Source: SBAX01 sp964646605
Lineage (GTDB): Bacteria > Planctomycetota > Phycisphaerae > UBA1845
Assembly: GCA_964646605.1 (NCBI GenBank)
Contig: CAZYEX010000137.1
Span: forward strand, 109,360 to 173,359
Length of the DNA: 64,000 nt
Direction: 5' to 3'
Part shown: positions 35,140-44,511 of the stretch, in pieces
How positions within the stretch are numbered: the first letter of the stretch is position 1
Layout: each line of letters starts with the position of its first letter
Notes under the pieces: generated by a model
Seen by the model: only the letters and a program-made list of their open reading frames with translations
Database searches by the model: none
What the model was told of the DNA's origin: nothing
Program-made: the position numbers and the translations under genes

Positions 35140-35902
35140 GAACTCTCCATCGGCATCGGACCCCCGAATCCCCCGTTGGGGCGGGCGAATCTTAGAAGCG
35201 TGGTCCAGGCCGAACAAGCCGACGGCCGCCGTCCCGAGCGCGGTTTGAGGGTCCGCCGCGGTTGGACGCATTCGACGGTTCCCCGTCCCCTTTTCGATCG
35301 GCTCTGGGCCCACGCAAGAAGGAGGTGCCGGTGTAGGGTTCCGGCCCCAAACCAGCTTCGGCGGCATCATGTGGGAACTGCGCGGACCTGCAATCGATCT
35401 CATGCTTATCGGACGTTTTCTTAGCTTGCGGTCGTTGCGGGGCCTGGGATGCCCGATAAGAAACTACGCATCTGACCTGGACCTCAGGGGTTTCCTATAG
35501 ACGCTAGATTACTGGACCTGACTTGGCAATTGGCATAGAATGGGGTGGGTATGAGGATCGCCGGCGGCGCGCTGGTGGTCCGCTTGCGTCAGCCCGAAAA
35601 CTTCCCCAGGCTCGGCGGCTCGGCCTGGCGAGGTGGACCCGACCTTGCCGGACGTTCGGCATGATCCGGGGTAGACCGACCGTGTAGCCGCCGAAACCAC
35701 CCGATAATGTGCCATTATTTGTCACTGACCAAGGCGTGGGCTTTCCGGCAGGCACAATGGCGAACCGCTGGACGGCTTTCGACCACGTTTCTCGGACCAG
35801 ACGCGGAGGTATCGGACCTCTGGTGCGGCCATGTTGCGCGTATGGTAGGGTGGACTAGTAGGGGTATTGGGGGAAACAAGGCAATATAGGGAGGGGAAGC
35901 TC
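35140..35902. other. 763-bp gene-free region
   Basis: Divergent promoters of the nucleotide-sugar operon and of the giant lipoprotein must lie here. I see no convincing ORF, RNA gene or terminator. Near the lipoprotein start, an A/G-rich stretch (about 35850-35900) holds a GGGAGGGGAAGC ribosome site. Promoter motifs by eye are ambiguous. Confidence 0.55.
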
Positions 35903-38900
35903 ATGCATTCCTACGCGCGCCCAATCGTCGGCTTGGCAACTCTAGGTCTTTCGGTCTTGTGTTTCTTCGGGTCGGGCTGTGGTTCCAATCCCGCGGGCAA
36001 CCTTGTTCCTGGGCAAAACGACGTAGGAGACGATCCGCTGTTCCCGGCTGGGTCCGGGACCATGTCGGCCACCGTCGAAACCGACGACTACGGGCGCTAC
36101 GATTTGATCGGACGGGAGGGAGAGGACAAGTCGGGCGAGTGGACTTTTTCCGTGCGCGCGGGGCGGACGGCTCCGAGGGCAGAGCTGCGCTTCGCGTGGG
36201 ATTTTGGCGACGGGCAAACCTTGGAGGGGACAGACCAGACCCACACGTTCGATGAAAACGGAACGCACGTTATCAAGGTTCGAGCGTACAAGAGCGACGG
36301 CACACTTGCGTTTGTCCTGACGCTTAACATCGAGATCGCGATTCACACCAACCGGGCGCCGATGGCGCGCGCCGGGGCCGATCTGACCGTGGACTCGAAC
36401 GAGTTGGTTTTCCTGTACGCGGGCGAGAGCAGCGACCCGGACGGCGATCCCCTGGCTTTCCGTTGGACCCAGATATCGGGCGGGCCAGTGCTGTTGCAGC
36501 AAGCGGACCTGGCGACGGCGAGCTTCGTCACGCCGGTGGTGGCGAGCGACAGCGAATTTGTTTTTTCAGTCTCAGCCAGCGACGGCGATCAGGCTTCGAT
36601 GGACGACGTGGTGGTCCGAGTTCTGAAATACGTTGCCCCTTCGACGGTCACCGTGGTGACGGCCGACGCGGGCGAGGATCAGCCGATCGCCGGCCAAGCG
36701 ACCATCACCCAGAATCAACTCGTGAGCCTCGACGGGACCGGCTCCAACGGCACGGGCGGGAATCCATTGTCGTTCGCCTGGTCCCAGACGGCGGGTCCCG
36801 GGGTGCTTCTACAAGGCGCGAACCAGGCCATCTCGACATTTGCAGCGCCGCCGGTACGACAGCAGCAGGTGCTGGAATTCGAGCTGGTGGTGACGTCGGC
36901 GGACCAGTCCGTTTCCGACATGGATACAATCACGGTGACCGTCGCCGCGGAGGCACTGACGCCGGGCACGGACCCAACCACGTTGGATCCTTGCGAAGTG
37001 GATAGCGACTCGGACGGGGTGTGGGATTGCGAGGACCGTTGTCCGGGCTTGCCGGATAACGCGGACAGCGACAGCGACGGGATCCCGGACTGCTTGGAGG
37101 GCGCCGCGCCCAGTCGTTTGGTGGCCGCGTTTTCGACTGCACCTGTGACGATCGACGGGATCCTGGACCTTGACGAATGGTCGGATGCGAACACGTATTC
37201 CATGGATGCGTTGGATGCGTTGGTACCCGGTGTTGTGGTGGGGGGCACGTTGGCGACGAGGACCGACACGCGGGCGGACATCCTGCTCAAGCAAGATGGG
37301 GCCTATTTCTACGTCGGGGTGCGGGTGTATGACGATGCGGTCGTTCCCACCGCGACGAATGTGTGGAATGCGGACTCGGTCGAGCTGTTCATTGATACCA
37401 ACAACAGTCTCACGACGGATATCGGGACGAGTCGGTACCAGGTGGACGTGAACGCGGGGGGGGAGATCGCGGCTACGGGCGGCGTTCCGGCGGGCAGCTG
37501 GATCGGCGACGGGGCTGTTACGGCGGAGGGATATGAGCTCGAGTTTCGTATTGACCGGGCGAGCGCGGGACTCACGTCTGGGACGACGTACGGATTCGAC
37601 GTAGCGCTCATCGACGTGGAACCGACGGCGGGAACGGTCGAGACGCGGTACTTCTTCTTCTCGACTTCGGAGGCCTCGCGGAACGAGTCGCTTTGGGGTA
37701 CATTGGAGTTCGAGTCGGGCACGGCGACGCCGGCGACGATCGCGTTCAGTCCGAGTTCGCTGAACTTCGGCGATGCGACAGGCAATCTGACGTTCGAGGT
37801 CTGGGCGAACGGCGGGACACTCGGCTACTCGGCGGCGAGCAATGCGGCCTGGATGTCGGTGTCGCCCACGAGCGGAACCAGCAGTGGTGAGCATGATACG
37901 ATCACAGCCACGGTCGACCGCACCGGGCTTCCCACCGGACCGCGGACGGCGCAGATCACCCTTACACCCAACAACGGCGGAGCGGCCGTGAACTTGTCGG
38001 TGGCCATGTCGGTTGCGGCGGCTGTGCCGGTTTTGGCGGTGGCGCCGCTGACGCTGGACTTCGGCTCGGCCACAAACAGTCTGACGTTCCAGGCGTGGAA
38101 TAGCGCGTCGGGGACACTGAGCTATTCGGTATCCGAGACGGCCGCGTGGCTTTCCTGCACCCCGACGAGCGGTACCAGCACGGGGGAACGAGACACGATC
38201 ACGTGTACGGCGAACCGCACGGGGCTGAGCGACGGTGCATACAGCGCTCCGGTTACTGTGACGCCGCCGAGTCCGGCGGTGCCCATTGCAGTGGCGGTGA
38301 GCATGAGCGTAGTGTCGCCGCCGGCGCTTTCCGTGACCCCCACTAGTATTGATTTCGGGTCGACGGCTACGAGTCTGACTTTCCAGGCTTGGAATAGCGC
38401 GGGAGGTACGCTGAACTACACGATCGCGGAGAGTGCCGCGTGGCTGTCCTGCACTCCGGCGAGCGGCACCAGCACGGGCGAGCACGATACGGTCACCTGC
38501 GCGGCGAGCCGCACGGGTCTGAGCGACGGTCCGTATACGGCGCCGATCACTGTGTCGGGGCAGAGTCCCATCGCGGCGGTTACGGTCGCGGTGAGTATGA
38601 GCGTCACGTCGACGCCGGCGCTGTCCGTGGCGCCGACCAGCCTCGACTTCGGCTCGACGGGTACGAGTTTGACGTTCCAGGCGTGGAACAGCGGGAGCGG
38701 AACGCTGACCTACGCGATCAGCGAGAGTATTTCGTGGCTGGCGTGTACCCCGACGGGCGGAACGAGCACCGGGGAGCATGATACGATCACGTGTACGGCC
38801 GATCGAACGGGAATGAGTGCGGGCAATTATGGCCCGTCGGCGATCACCGTGTCCGCGGGTACGACGACCACGCCGGTGAATGCGAGTATGTCCGTGCCCG

Positions 38901-40525
38901 GCGCGGGCGGGGTGTTGCCGATGACGACGGCCAGCCGGACGTCGGGGGTGGCGCCGTTGGCGGTGTTCTTTGATGCGGTCAATCCGGCGAGCGGGGTGGT
39001 GCAGCCGACGAATGGCGATTATGCGTCGCCGTATTACAAGTGGAGTTTCGGAGATTCAGGATCGGGGGCGTGGGCGACGAACGGGAAGAGCAAGAACGAG
39101 GCGACAGGGTTCGTGACCGCGCATGTGTTCGAAACGCCCGGGACGTATCCCGTCTCACTCCGGGTGATTACGGCCGGCGGACAGTCGTACGATTACACGC
39201 AGACGATTACCGTGCAGGCGTTCTCGGGGACCACGTACTACGTTTCGAGCTCGACGGGGTCGGATAGTTACAACGGCCTGTCGACATCAGCGGCGTTTGC
39301 ATCGCTCGACAAGGCTTTCACTTTCGCTACGACGAACACGCGCATTCTCCTGAAGCGTGGGGACAGCTGGACGATCACTGCCTCCATTGGGCTGTCGTCG
39401 CCGGGCCTCAGCGTGGGCGCCTATGGAGACACGGGATCGAAACCAAGAGTGGTGTCAACCACTAGCCAAAAGAACCACTTTCGGTTCTTCGCGTCGGATT
39501 GCAGGCTGATGGATCTGGAACTGACGAGTGACGAGACGGCGAACACGCTTCGCGAGAGCCCGGGTGGAATTGGTGCGACCAATCGGCACTGCCTGGTCAT
39601 GCGCGTTCACTTGCATCATAGCGGCATGTCGTATATGGCGGACGATCCGACGGGAAGCGAGTACCAGTTCCTCGTGGAATCCCTGATCGAGCATACCGGA
39701 AACCACAACGTTTATATGAAGATGCCGCACTACGCGCTGCTCGGGAACACGCTACGCAGTCCGGTTACGGAACAATGCGTCAGGCTATCGAAGAGCAACC
39801 GCGTGGTTGTTTCGCACAACGAGATCGTCGATCCGCCGACGGTGAAGAGCGCAATCAAGTCGCATTCGGACTTGGTCGTAATCAGCGACAACTACTTGCG
39901 AAACGGCTGGGCCATCATCACGATGGGGAATGAGTACGACCAACCCATCGTCGGCAAGAATACGCTCATCGAGCGAAATACCATTGTCCAGGGGTGGAAC
40001 AACCGTCTCATCGGCGTACAGATCCACGATTACGAAATCATCGTGATTCGGAACAACATCTTTCTCGATGTGCGGCTTCCGATTTCTGTTAGCAGCGCCG
40101 CGTATGATGCTGGGGATCTGCTTCCCCAGCAGAGGTACTACGTGTACCACAACTCCGCATTCGACGGCAGAGATCGAACCGAAGGAGAGCCGGTCTTCTT
40201 CAGTGCGGGTGTGGTGAACGCGAGCGACTACGTAATCCGTAACAATCTGTATTCGACTCCCTTCGCTGCCCCTGGGCGACTCGTTTCATCCGAGACGCCG
40301 GTTCTGGCGGACCACAACCTGTACGCAAACCAGGTTGGGTTTACGAACCCTGCGACTGGCGATCTAAGACTTGCGGCCGGTTCGTCAGCCATCGACGCCG
40401 CCGTTGACGTGGGGATCCCGTATGATTTCGCGGGAAATGCACGTTCGGATGATCCGTCACGGCCCAACGTTGGCGGCGGCGCGGTGCCGTATTGCGATAT
40501 TGGCGCCCTCGAATTCTTGCCGTAA
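35903..40525 (+). CDS. Giant surface lipoprotein: PKD, CBM9-like, four BACON repeats, beta-helix
   Basis: A 1540-residue lipoprotein (lipobox FFGSGC, Cys at 26). Order of domains, approximate: PKD-like (about 55-145, WDFGDGQTLEGTDQTHTF); two cadherin/PKD-like sandwiches (about 150-350); a thrombospondin-3-like Ca segment (DSDSDGVWDCEDRCPG); a CBM9/DOMON-like domain (about 410-605, VTIDGILDLDEWSDANTY); four BACON-like repeats of about 97 residues (about 613-996), each with FQAWNSxxGTLxY and TSTGEHDTITC-type strings; a second PKD (about 1008-1090, YYKWSFGDSGSG); and a right-handed beta-helix to the end (starts TTYYVSSSTGSDSYNGLST). It likely binds and may cleave an extracellular polysaccharide. 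GGGAGGGGAAGC precedes the ATG. Confidence 0.85.
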   Translation: MHSYARPIVGLATLGLSVLCFFGSGCGSNPAGNLVPGQNDVGDDPLFPAGSGTMSATVETDDYGRYDLIGREGEDKSGEWTFSVRAGRTAPRAELRFAWDFGDGQTLEGTDQTHTFDENGTHVIKVRAYKSDGTLAFVLTLNIEIAIHTNRAPMARAGADLTVDSNELVFLYAGESSDPDGDPLAFRWTQISGGPVLLQQADLATASFVTPVVASDSEFVFSVSASDGDQASMDDVVVRVLKYVAPSTVTVVTADAGEDQPIAGQATITQNQLVSLDGTGSNGTGGNPLSFAWSQTAGPGVLLQGANQAISTFAAPPVRQQQVLEFELVVTSADQSVSDMDTITVTVAAEALTPGTDPTTLDPCEVDSDSDGVWDCEDRCPGLPDNADSDSDGIPDCLEGAAPSRLVAAFSTAPVTIDGILDLDEWSDANTYSMDALDALVPGVVVGGTLATRTDTRADILLKQDGAYFYVGVRVYDDAVVPTATNVWNADSVELFIDTNNSLTTDIGTSRYQVDVNAGGEIAATGGVPAGSWIGDGAVTAEGYELEFRIDRASAGLTSGTTYGFDVALIDVEPTAGTVETRYFFFSTSEASRNESLWGTLEFESGTATPATIAFSPSSLNFGDATGNLTFEVWANGGTLGYSAASNAAWMSVSPTSGTSSGEHDTITATVDRTGLPTGPRTAQITLTPNNGGAAVNLSVAMSVAAAVPVLAVAPLTLDFGSATNSLTFQAWNSASGTLSYSVSETAAWLSCTPTSGTSTGERDTITCTANRTGLSDGAYSAPVTVTPPSPAVPIAVAVSMSVVSPPALSVTPTSIDFGSTATSLTFQAWNSAGGTLNYTIAESAAWLSCTPASGTSTGEHDTVTCAASRTGLSDGPYTAPITVSGQSPIAAVTVAVSMSVTSTPALSVAPTSLDFGSTGTSLTFQAWNSGSGTLTYAISESISWLACTPTGGTSTGEHDTITCTADRTGMSAGNYGPSAITVSAGTTTTPVNASMSVPGAGGVLPMTTASRTSGVAPLAVFFDAVNPASGVVQPTNGDYASPYYKWSFGDSGSGAWATNGKSKNEATGFVTAHVFETPGTYPVSLRVITAGGQSYDYTQTITVQAFSGTTYYVSSSTGSDSYNGLSTSAAFASLDKAFTFATTNTRILLKRGDSWTITASIGLSSPGLSVGAYGDTGSKPRVVSTTSQKNHFRFFASDCRLMDLELTSDETANTLRESPGGIGATNRHCLVMRVHLHHSGMSYMADDPTGSEYQFLVESLIEHTGNHNVYMKMPHYALLGNTLRSPVTEQCVRLSKSNRVVVSHNEIVDPPTVKSAIKSHSDLVVISDNYLRNGWAIITMGNEYDQPIVGKNTLIERNTIVQGWNNRLIGVQIHDYEIIVIRNNIFLDVRLPISVSSAAYDAGDLLPQQRYYVYHNSAFDGRDRTEGEPVFFSAGVVNASDYVIRNNLYSTPFAAPGRLVSSETPVLADHNLYANQVGFTNPATGDLRLAAGSSAIDAAVDVGIPYDFAGNARSDDPSRPNVGGGAVPYCDIGALEFLP

Positions 40526-40548
40526 GAGCGGGTCGGCGCACGAATGTT

Positions 40549-41376
40549 CTAGCGGCTTGTCCCGGGCGCCTGGAGGCGGCGGGCATATAGTGGGGAGGTG
40601 TGTTTCCACTCGAAGCCGAGGACTTGCAAACGCTGCCGAAGGTCGGCTGGGGTGCGACCCTCTATGTAATGGGCTTCCATGCAGATTTGGTCAATGCGTG
40701 AAGCCAGTTCGTGGGTCATGGCGTCAAAGATTTCGTACTCCGCGCCCTCACAATCGACCTTGAGGAGGTTGACGCGATCAATGCCGTGAGTGTCAAGAAG
40801 GGTCTCGATCGTTCGGCAGTCGACAGTGCGACTTCGCCCGACCACCTGATGTGCATCGACCTCAGGGTGGATCGAACTGAAGAGTGAGTTGCGTGAGACG
40901 CAAAGGGACACGGTTCCTTCAAACGCTCCCACGGCCACATTGACCGGGATGATGTTGGCAAGGTTATTCAGTTCAGCGTTCTTGACGAGCTGCTGGAAAC
41001 ATGCGAGTTCCGGCTCGATGGCCAGGACCCGTCCCTGACTGCCGATGAGTCTGGCTGCGAGTATGCTGAAGCAGCCGATGTTGGCGCCGATGTCGACAAC
41101 CGTGCCGTTTTTCGGAAGGGTCGCTCCGTTCTTCAGATAGTCGCGTCGGATTAGATTCTCGTAGAATGCAAAGCGATCCCCGGAGCGCGGCCGTATGAGT
41201 AGCCGAAACCCGGACCGTGTTGCCACCGCGTAGGGAGTCCGCTTTAGCTGGAAGAGATCGAGCACGAGTGGAACGGGGTTGGCTGTGACGGCGCAGAATT
41301 GCACAAGTTGATCCCACCGCAGTACGAGAGATCGAATCGCTTTCACAGCGCGAGGTGAGGGCAAAGGGTGGCGCAC
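40549..41376 (-). CDS. FkbM-family methyltransferase
   Basis: A 275-residue SAM-dependent methyltransferase of the FkbM type, which often O-methylates sugars in polysaccharide clusters. KNGTVVDIGANIGCFSILAA is the SAM-binding motif and GRVLAIEPELACFQQLVKNA follows. The motif VNLLKVDCEGAEYEIFDAMT and a C-terminal MEAHYIEG are typical. It is the 3'-most gene of the 20-gene minus-strand directon, converging with the giant lipoprotein. Its start lies two bases after the upstream gene's stop. Confidence 0.9.
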   Translation of the reverse strand: MRHPLPSPRAVKAIRSLVLRWDQLVQFCAVTANPVPLVLDLFQLKRTPYAVATRSGFRLLIRPRSGDRFAFYENLIRRDYLKNGATLPKNGTVVDIGANIGCFSILAARLIGSQGRVLAIEPELACFQQLVKNAELNNLANIIPVNVAVGAFEGTVSLCVSRNSLFSSIHPEVDAHQVVGRSRTVDCRTIETLLDTHGIDRVNLLKVDCEGAEYEIFDAMTHELASRIDQICMEAHYIEGRTPADLRQRLQVLGFEWKHTSPLYARRLQAPGTSR

Positions 41377-41378
41377 AT

Positions 41379-42740
41379 CTAAGTCAGGTTCTTTGCGGTC
41401 AAACTACCTGTGATCTCTTTCGAGTCGCGGGCTCGCCGTTGTTGTGCACCGCCAGCCGTTTGACTCGCCGTAGGTTCACGAGATATTTCGGCATAGAGGG
41501 CGGTGAGTCGTGCGGCTTTCGTTTCCCACCGCCACGATCGCTGCACCGCATCGACGCAGGCCGTGCCGAGCCGGTTCAGCAAAGGGCGGTCGGCGTAAAG
41601 GCGAGTGAAGACCTGCGAAATGCGCCCCACGAGTTGTTCGTTTGATCCGAGCGGGATCCGGACGCCGGCGTCGTCGGTCACGTACTCTGCCGGACCGCCG
41701 TGGTCGAGCACGAGCGAAGGAAGCCCGCAGGCCATGGCTTCAAGTAGGACGGCCCCGCCTGACTCGTGGGTGCTGGGAAGCACGAGGAGGGATGCCGTAC
41801 GATAGTAGCCCGGTAACTGCACGTGCGGGACCCAGCCCGCGAAGACCGTGGTGGATAACCAGGGGGTGTTGCGGACCATGGCTCGGAGTCTGTTCTCCTC
41901 GGGTCCGGCTCCAACGAAGACGACTTTCACATCTTTGGGGGCAAGTCCCGCCGCCCGCACGGCCTCCAGCACAATCGCCGGATTCTTGAGTTCGATAAGC
42001 CGTCCGACAAAGAGTAGAGTAAACGGTTCGATGGCGCCGGGCGGTTGGCGGTCGCCGGGATGGAACAGGTCGGTATCGACTCCGTTCTCCGGAAGGTACC
42101 GGCACTGGCAACCGAAGAGTTGAAACAGTTCGCGTTCCACGTAGCGAGTTCCTGCGAGGATGAGGCTCGCGCGAGTATATGTACTTTGCACGAACGGTAA
42201 CCATCGGTAGGCACGACGAAAGGGAGAGAGCGCGCCGCCCTCGCGCCAGCGTTCGCGCCAAGTACCACGCGGCCAGGGTATGGCGCCATTCAGAGGCCCA
42301 AGTACGAAGGGCACCGGACAGACACGGGCCAGGGGGCTGGGAATCGTCGGGGAGAGCGGAGTGAGCCTGTGAACCAGGTCGAACTCGCCGCGTAGTAGGC
42401 GATCGCGGAATAGCCGCCAGGTGAGATACTCGAAGTATAGGTAGGCCGGCCACGCAGCCACTCCTTTCGTCGCAAGCCCGCCCGCGCGGCCGAACGTCAA
42501 CCATCGGCCGATGCGATAGCAGGGTCTCGCCACAGGCTCGCTGTCAATGAAAACCACATTGGCGGGGGCCGGCGTCATCCGCTCGAACGCAGGTCGGTTG
42601 CGTACTTGCGTAACCAAGGTGACGTCGAGTTTGGACCTGAGCGCACGATACCAGTAATAGGCGAGCAGCGGAGCAGACGTCCACTCCGGATTGCAAGCCT
42701 CTGCGAGTAGCAATACACGAAGGGGTCGGTCTTTCATCAT
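41379..42740 (-). CDS. Family 4 glycosyltransferase
   Basis: A 453-residue GT-B retaining enzyme: RVLLLAEACNPEWTSAPLLA at the N-terminus, LLFVGRLIELKNPAIVLEAV, VKVVFVGAGPEENRLRAMV and VLPSTHESGGAVLLEAMACG with the EX7E-like motif near the C-terminus. It transfers a sugar in polysaccharide repeat-unit synthesis. Its ATG overlaps the upstream kinase stop (ATGA), which indicates translational coupling. Confidence 0.88.
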   Translation of the reverse strand: MMKDRPLRVLLLAEACNPEWTSAPLLAYYWYRALRSKLDVTLVTQVRNRPAFERMTPAPANVVFIDSEPVARPCYRIGRWLTFGRAGGLATKGVAAWPAYLYFEYLTWRLFRDRLLRGEFDLVHRLTPLSPTIPSPLARVCPVPFVLGPLNGAIPWPRGTWRERWREGGALSPFRRAYRWLPFVQSTYTRASLILAGTRYVERELFQLFGCQCRYLPENGVDTDLFHPGDRQPPGAIEPFTLLFVGRLIELKNPAIVLEAVRAAGLAPKDVKVVFVGAGPEENRLRAMVRNTPWLSTTVFAGWVPHVQLPGYYRTASLLVLPSTHESGGAVLLEAMACGLPSLVLDHGGPAEYVTDDAGVRIPLGSNEQLVGRISQVFTRLYADRPLLNRLGTACVDAVQRSWRWETKAARLTALYAEISREPTASQTAGGAQQRRARDSKEITGSLTAKNLT

Positions 42741-43729
42741 CGAGGCGTCGCTGGGGCCACGGGTCTACGACTGAGGTCGCCGGCTGTGAGGGTACTCTCC
42801 CGCACTGTCAGGACGCATCTCCGAAGGCGCTCCGCCCGAACGCGATACACGTCGGAGAATGGGTTTATTCTGCGCTGCGGTTGGTTTGCGAAGGCCAGGT
42901 CGAGTTCGGCCTTGACGAATAGGGTGTAGAGGTCGTACAGCGCCGGGACTAGGCTCGGCGAAAGATCAACGGCACGGCAGTACAGGCGGATTGCCTCTGC
43001 CAAAATGCCGTCGGAACGAACGTTTCCGAAGAGGTAGCGGCAGAGATCGACCGCAGGAAGCCCAGGCCAGCGGGCCGCGCCCCAATCGATCACCACCGCA
43101 CCACGAGCCGCGCGCTGCCAGAGAATGTTTCCGAACCACAGATCGCCGTGACAACACACGCTTGGAATCTGCTCGGCCTGCTCGCGAATGGTCTCAAAGC
43201 TGGCTTGTACTTGCTCTTTGACTTCCGTGGTAACCGTGGGATCGCACAGCAGTTGTTTCAGCGGACCATGATACTCCTCGTCCAACCACGATCGCGAGAG
43301 TCGAACCCCGCGCGTCGCACGGGCAACCGCTGTGGTCCATTGCGCGACCCAATCACAACGCCGCCTTTTCACGAGCCATCGCGCCACCCGCCCACTTGTA
43401 TAACTGCGGACGAAAGGGACCGCGAAGTAATCGTGCCCATCGACCTTGCCCCCGGCCTCGACGCGAGGAACCGACCCACGCCACCGCTCCGGCAAGACCT
43501 GGGCGAGTCGGGTTAGGACATCCGCTTCGTGCGTAATCACGGAGGTCGTTGGATGCCGTGCGACGCTGAGAACGTGACCGGCCGAACGACCGTGTGACGG
43601 AACGACGATCTTGAAAACGGCGTTCGGTCCGGCCTTGCCCGTGATCATGTACCACGAGCGGTTATTGCGATCTTGCTCCCCCAGTGATCCGAAGAAGGAA
43701 TCCAGTACTGTAGTAACCAATGACCTCAA
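42737..43729 (-). CDS. APH-type kinase in a polysaccharide operon
   Basis: About 330 residues with the aminoglycoside-phosphotransferase catalytic site: VCCHGDLWFGNILWQ (Asp base, Asn) and AVVIDWGAARWPGLPAVD (DWG metal motif). The N-terminal beta-lobe includes NAVFKIVVPSHG with the ATP lysine. Its ORF runs upstream under the methyltransferase gene; I place the start at TTG 43729, which overlaps the methyltransferase stop as TTGA. It may phosphorylate a sugar or lipid acceptor of the cluster; true substrate unknown. Confidence 0.75.
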   Translation of the reverse strand: MRSLVTTVLDSFFGSLGEQDRNNRSWYMITGKAGPNAVFKIVVPSHGRSAGHVLSVARHPTTSVITHEADVLTRLAQVLPERWRGSVPRVEAGGKVDGHDYFAVPFVRSYTSGRVARWLVKRRRCDWVAQWTTAVARATRGVRLSRSWLDEEYHGPLKQLLCDPTVTTEVKEQVQASFETIREQAEQIPSVCCHGDLWFGNILWQRAARGAVVIDWGAARWPGLPAVDLCRYLFGNVRSDGILAEAIRLYCRAVDLSPSLVPALYDLYTLFVKAELDLAFANQPQRRINPFSDVYRVRAERLRRCVLTVRESTLTAGDLSRRPVAPATPR

Positions 43730-44511
43730 TGCTTTTGGAACACCGAGAGAGTCGAAGTCTCCCCGCCCTGAACCCGACCGCGTCGGAGGCACGATGGCCA
43801 CCACGACGGCTTCTGTCCATTCAGACCTGTCTGGTTGCGTGCGCCGTTCGACGGGATCGCTCCGGCAAACTGCACTGGGATGAACTGGACGGGATGCGGC
43901 CATGGTGGACTCAGAACATAAGCGGACTGCCGCCGAAAACCGGCCACGGTGGGACTCTCGTCACGTCCCGTGGCAAGGACGAGTTGGCCGCCGACTTTGA
44001 GGACGCGGCGCAGTTCTTCCCAGAGTATCTTCCGTGCTTCGCGCGAGAACCACCCGCAGGCACACCCCGGGCAGGTGCGCTCCAAGGCATGATTCACAAC
44101 GACGGCGTCGAGAGAGTCGTCAGCAAGGCATGACTTCCCGGATGCATCCTCGCAGGCGGCCGTCACGTTCGAGAAGCCGGACTGTACACATCGAACGCAA
44201 GTAAAGAATGCTTCCTCGCCTGAGGCGCCTACGACGATGCAATCCGCGCCGGTTCGGGCTAACGCCACGGAGACGGCGCCGAATTCGCAGCCTAAGTGCA
44301 TAACTCGTGAGCCGTGGGCAACGCCCAACAAGAAGACCAAATCCCCTTGTGATTCGTCGGTCGCGTTCCACGAAAGCGCGGCGCCAATGCCAGGTATTGG
44401 TGCGATCGTGGATTCCAAAGCGCGAAGCCATCCCTCCTTCTCTGCGAGGTCAACCACTGTGGGAAGGGCCGCGGCATAGGGACATCCTGGTTCGTGCTCC
44501 ATATGCATCAT
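43726..44511 (-). CDS. SAM-dependent methyltransferase (class I, divergent)
   Basis: A 261-residue protein with a methyltransferase core: SRVMHLGCEFGAVSVALART, then DCIVVGASGEEAFFTCVRCV, DDSLDAVVVNHALERTC and a KVGGQLVLATGRDES strand. The glycine-rich motif is LGCEFG instead of the usual GxGxG. The last 50 residues are basic and unstructured. Its ATG overlaps the sulfatase stop (ATGA) and its own stop overlaps the kinase start, so the three are coupled. Confidence 0.75.
   Translation of the reverse strand: MMHMEHEPGCPYAAALPTVVDLAEKEGWLRALESTIAPIPGIGAALSWNATDESQGDLVFLLGVAHGSRVMHLGCEFGAVSVALARTGADCIVVGASGEEAFFTCVRCVQSGFSNVTAACEDASGKSCLADDSLDAVVVNHALERTCPGCACGWFSREARKILWEELRRVLKVGGQLVLATGRDESPTVAGFRRQSAYVLSPPWPHPVQFIPVQFAGAIPSNGARNQTGLNGQKPSWWPSCLRRGRVQGGETSTLSVFQKH

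Noticed and set aside
35510..35540. Possible sigma-54 promoter (TTGGCAATTGGCATAG)
   Set aside because: GG and GC elements are not 10 bases apart as sigma-54 requires; -35/-10 spacing for sigma-70 is also wrong.
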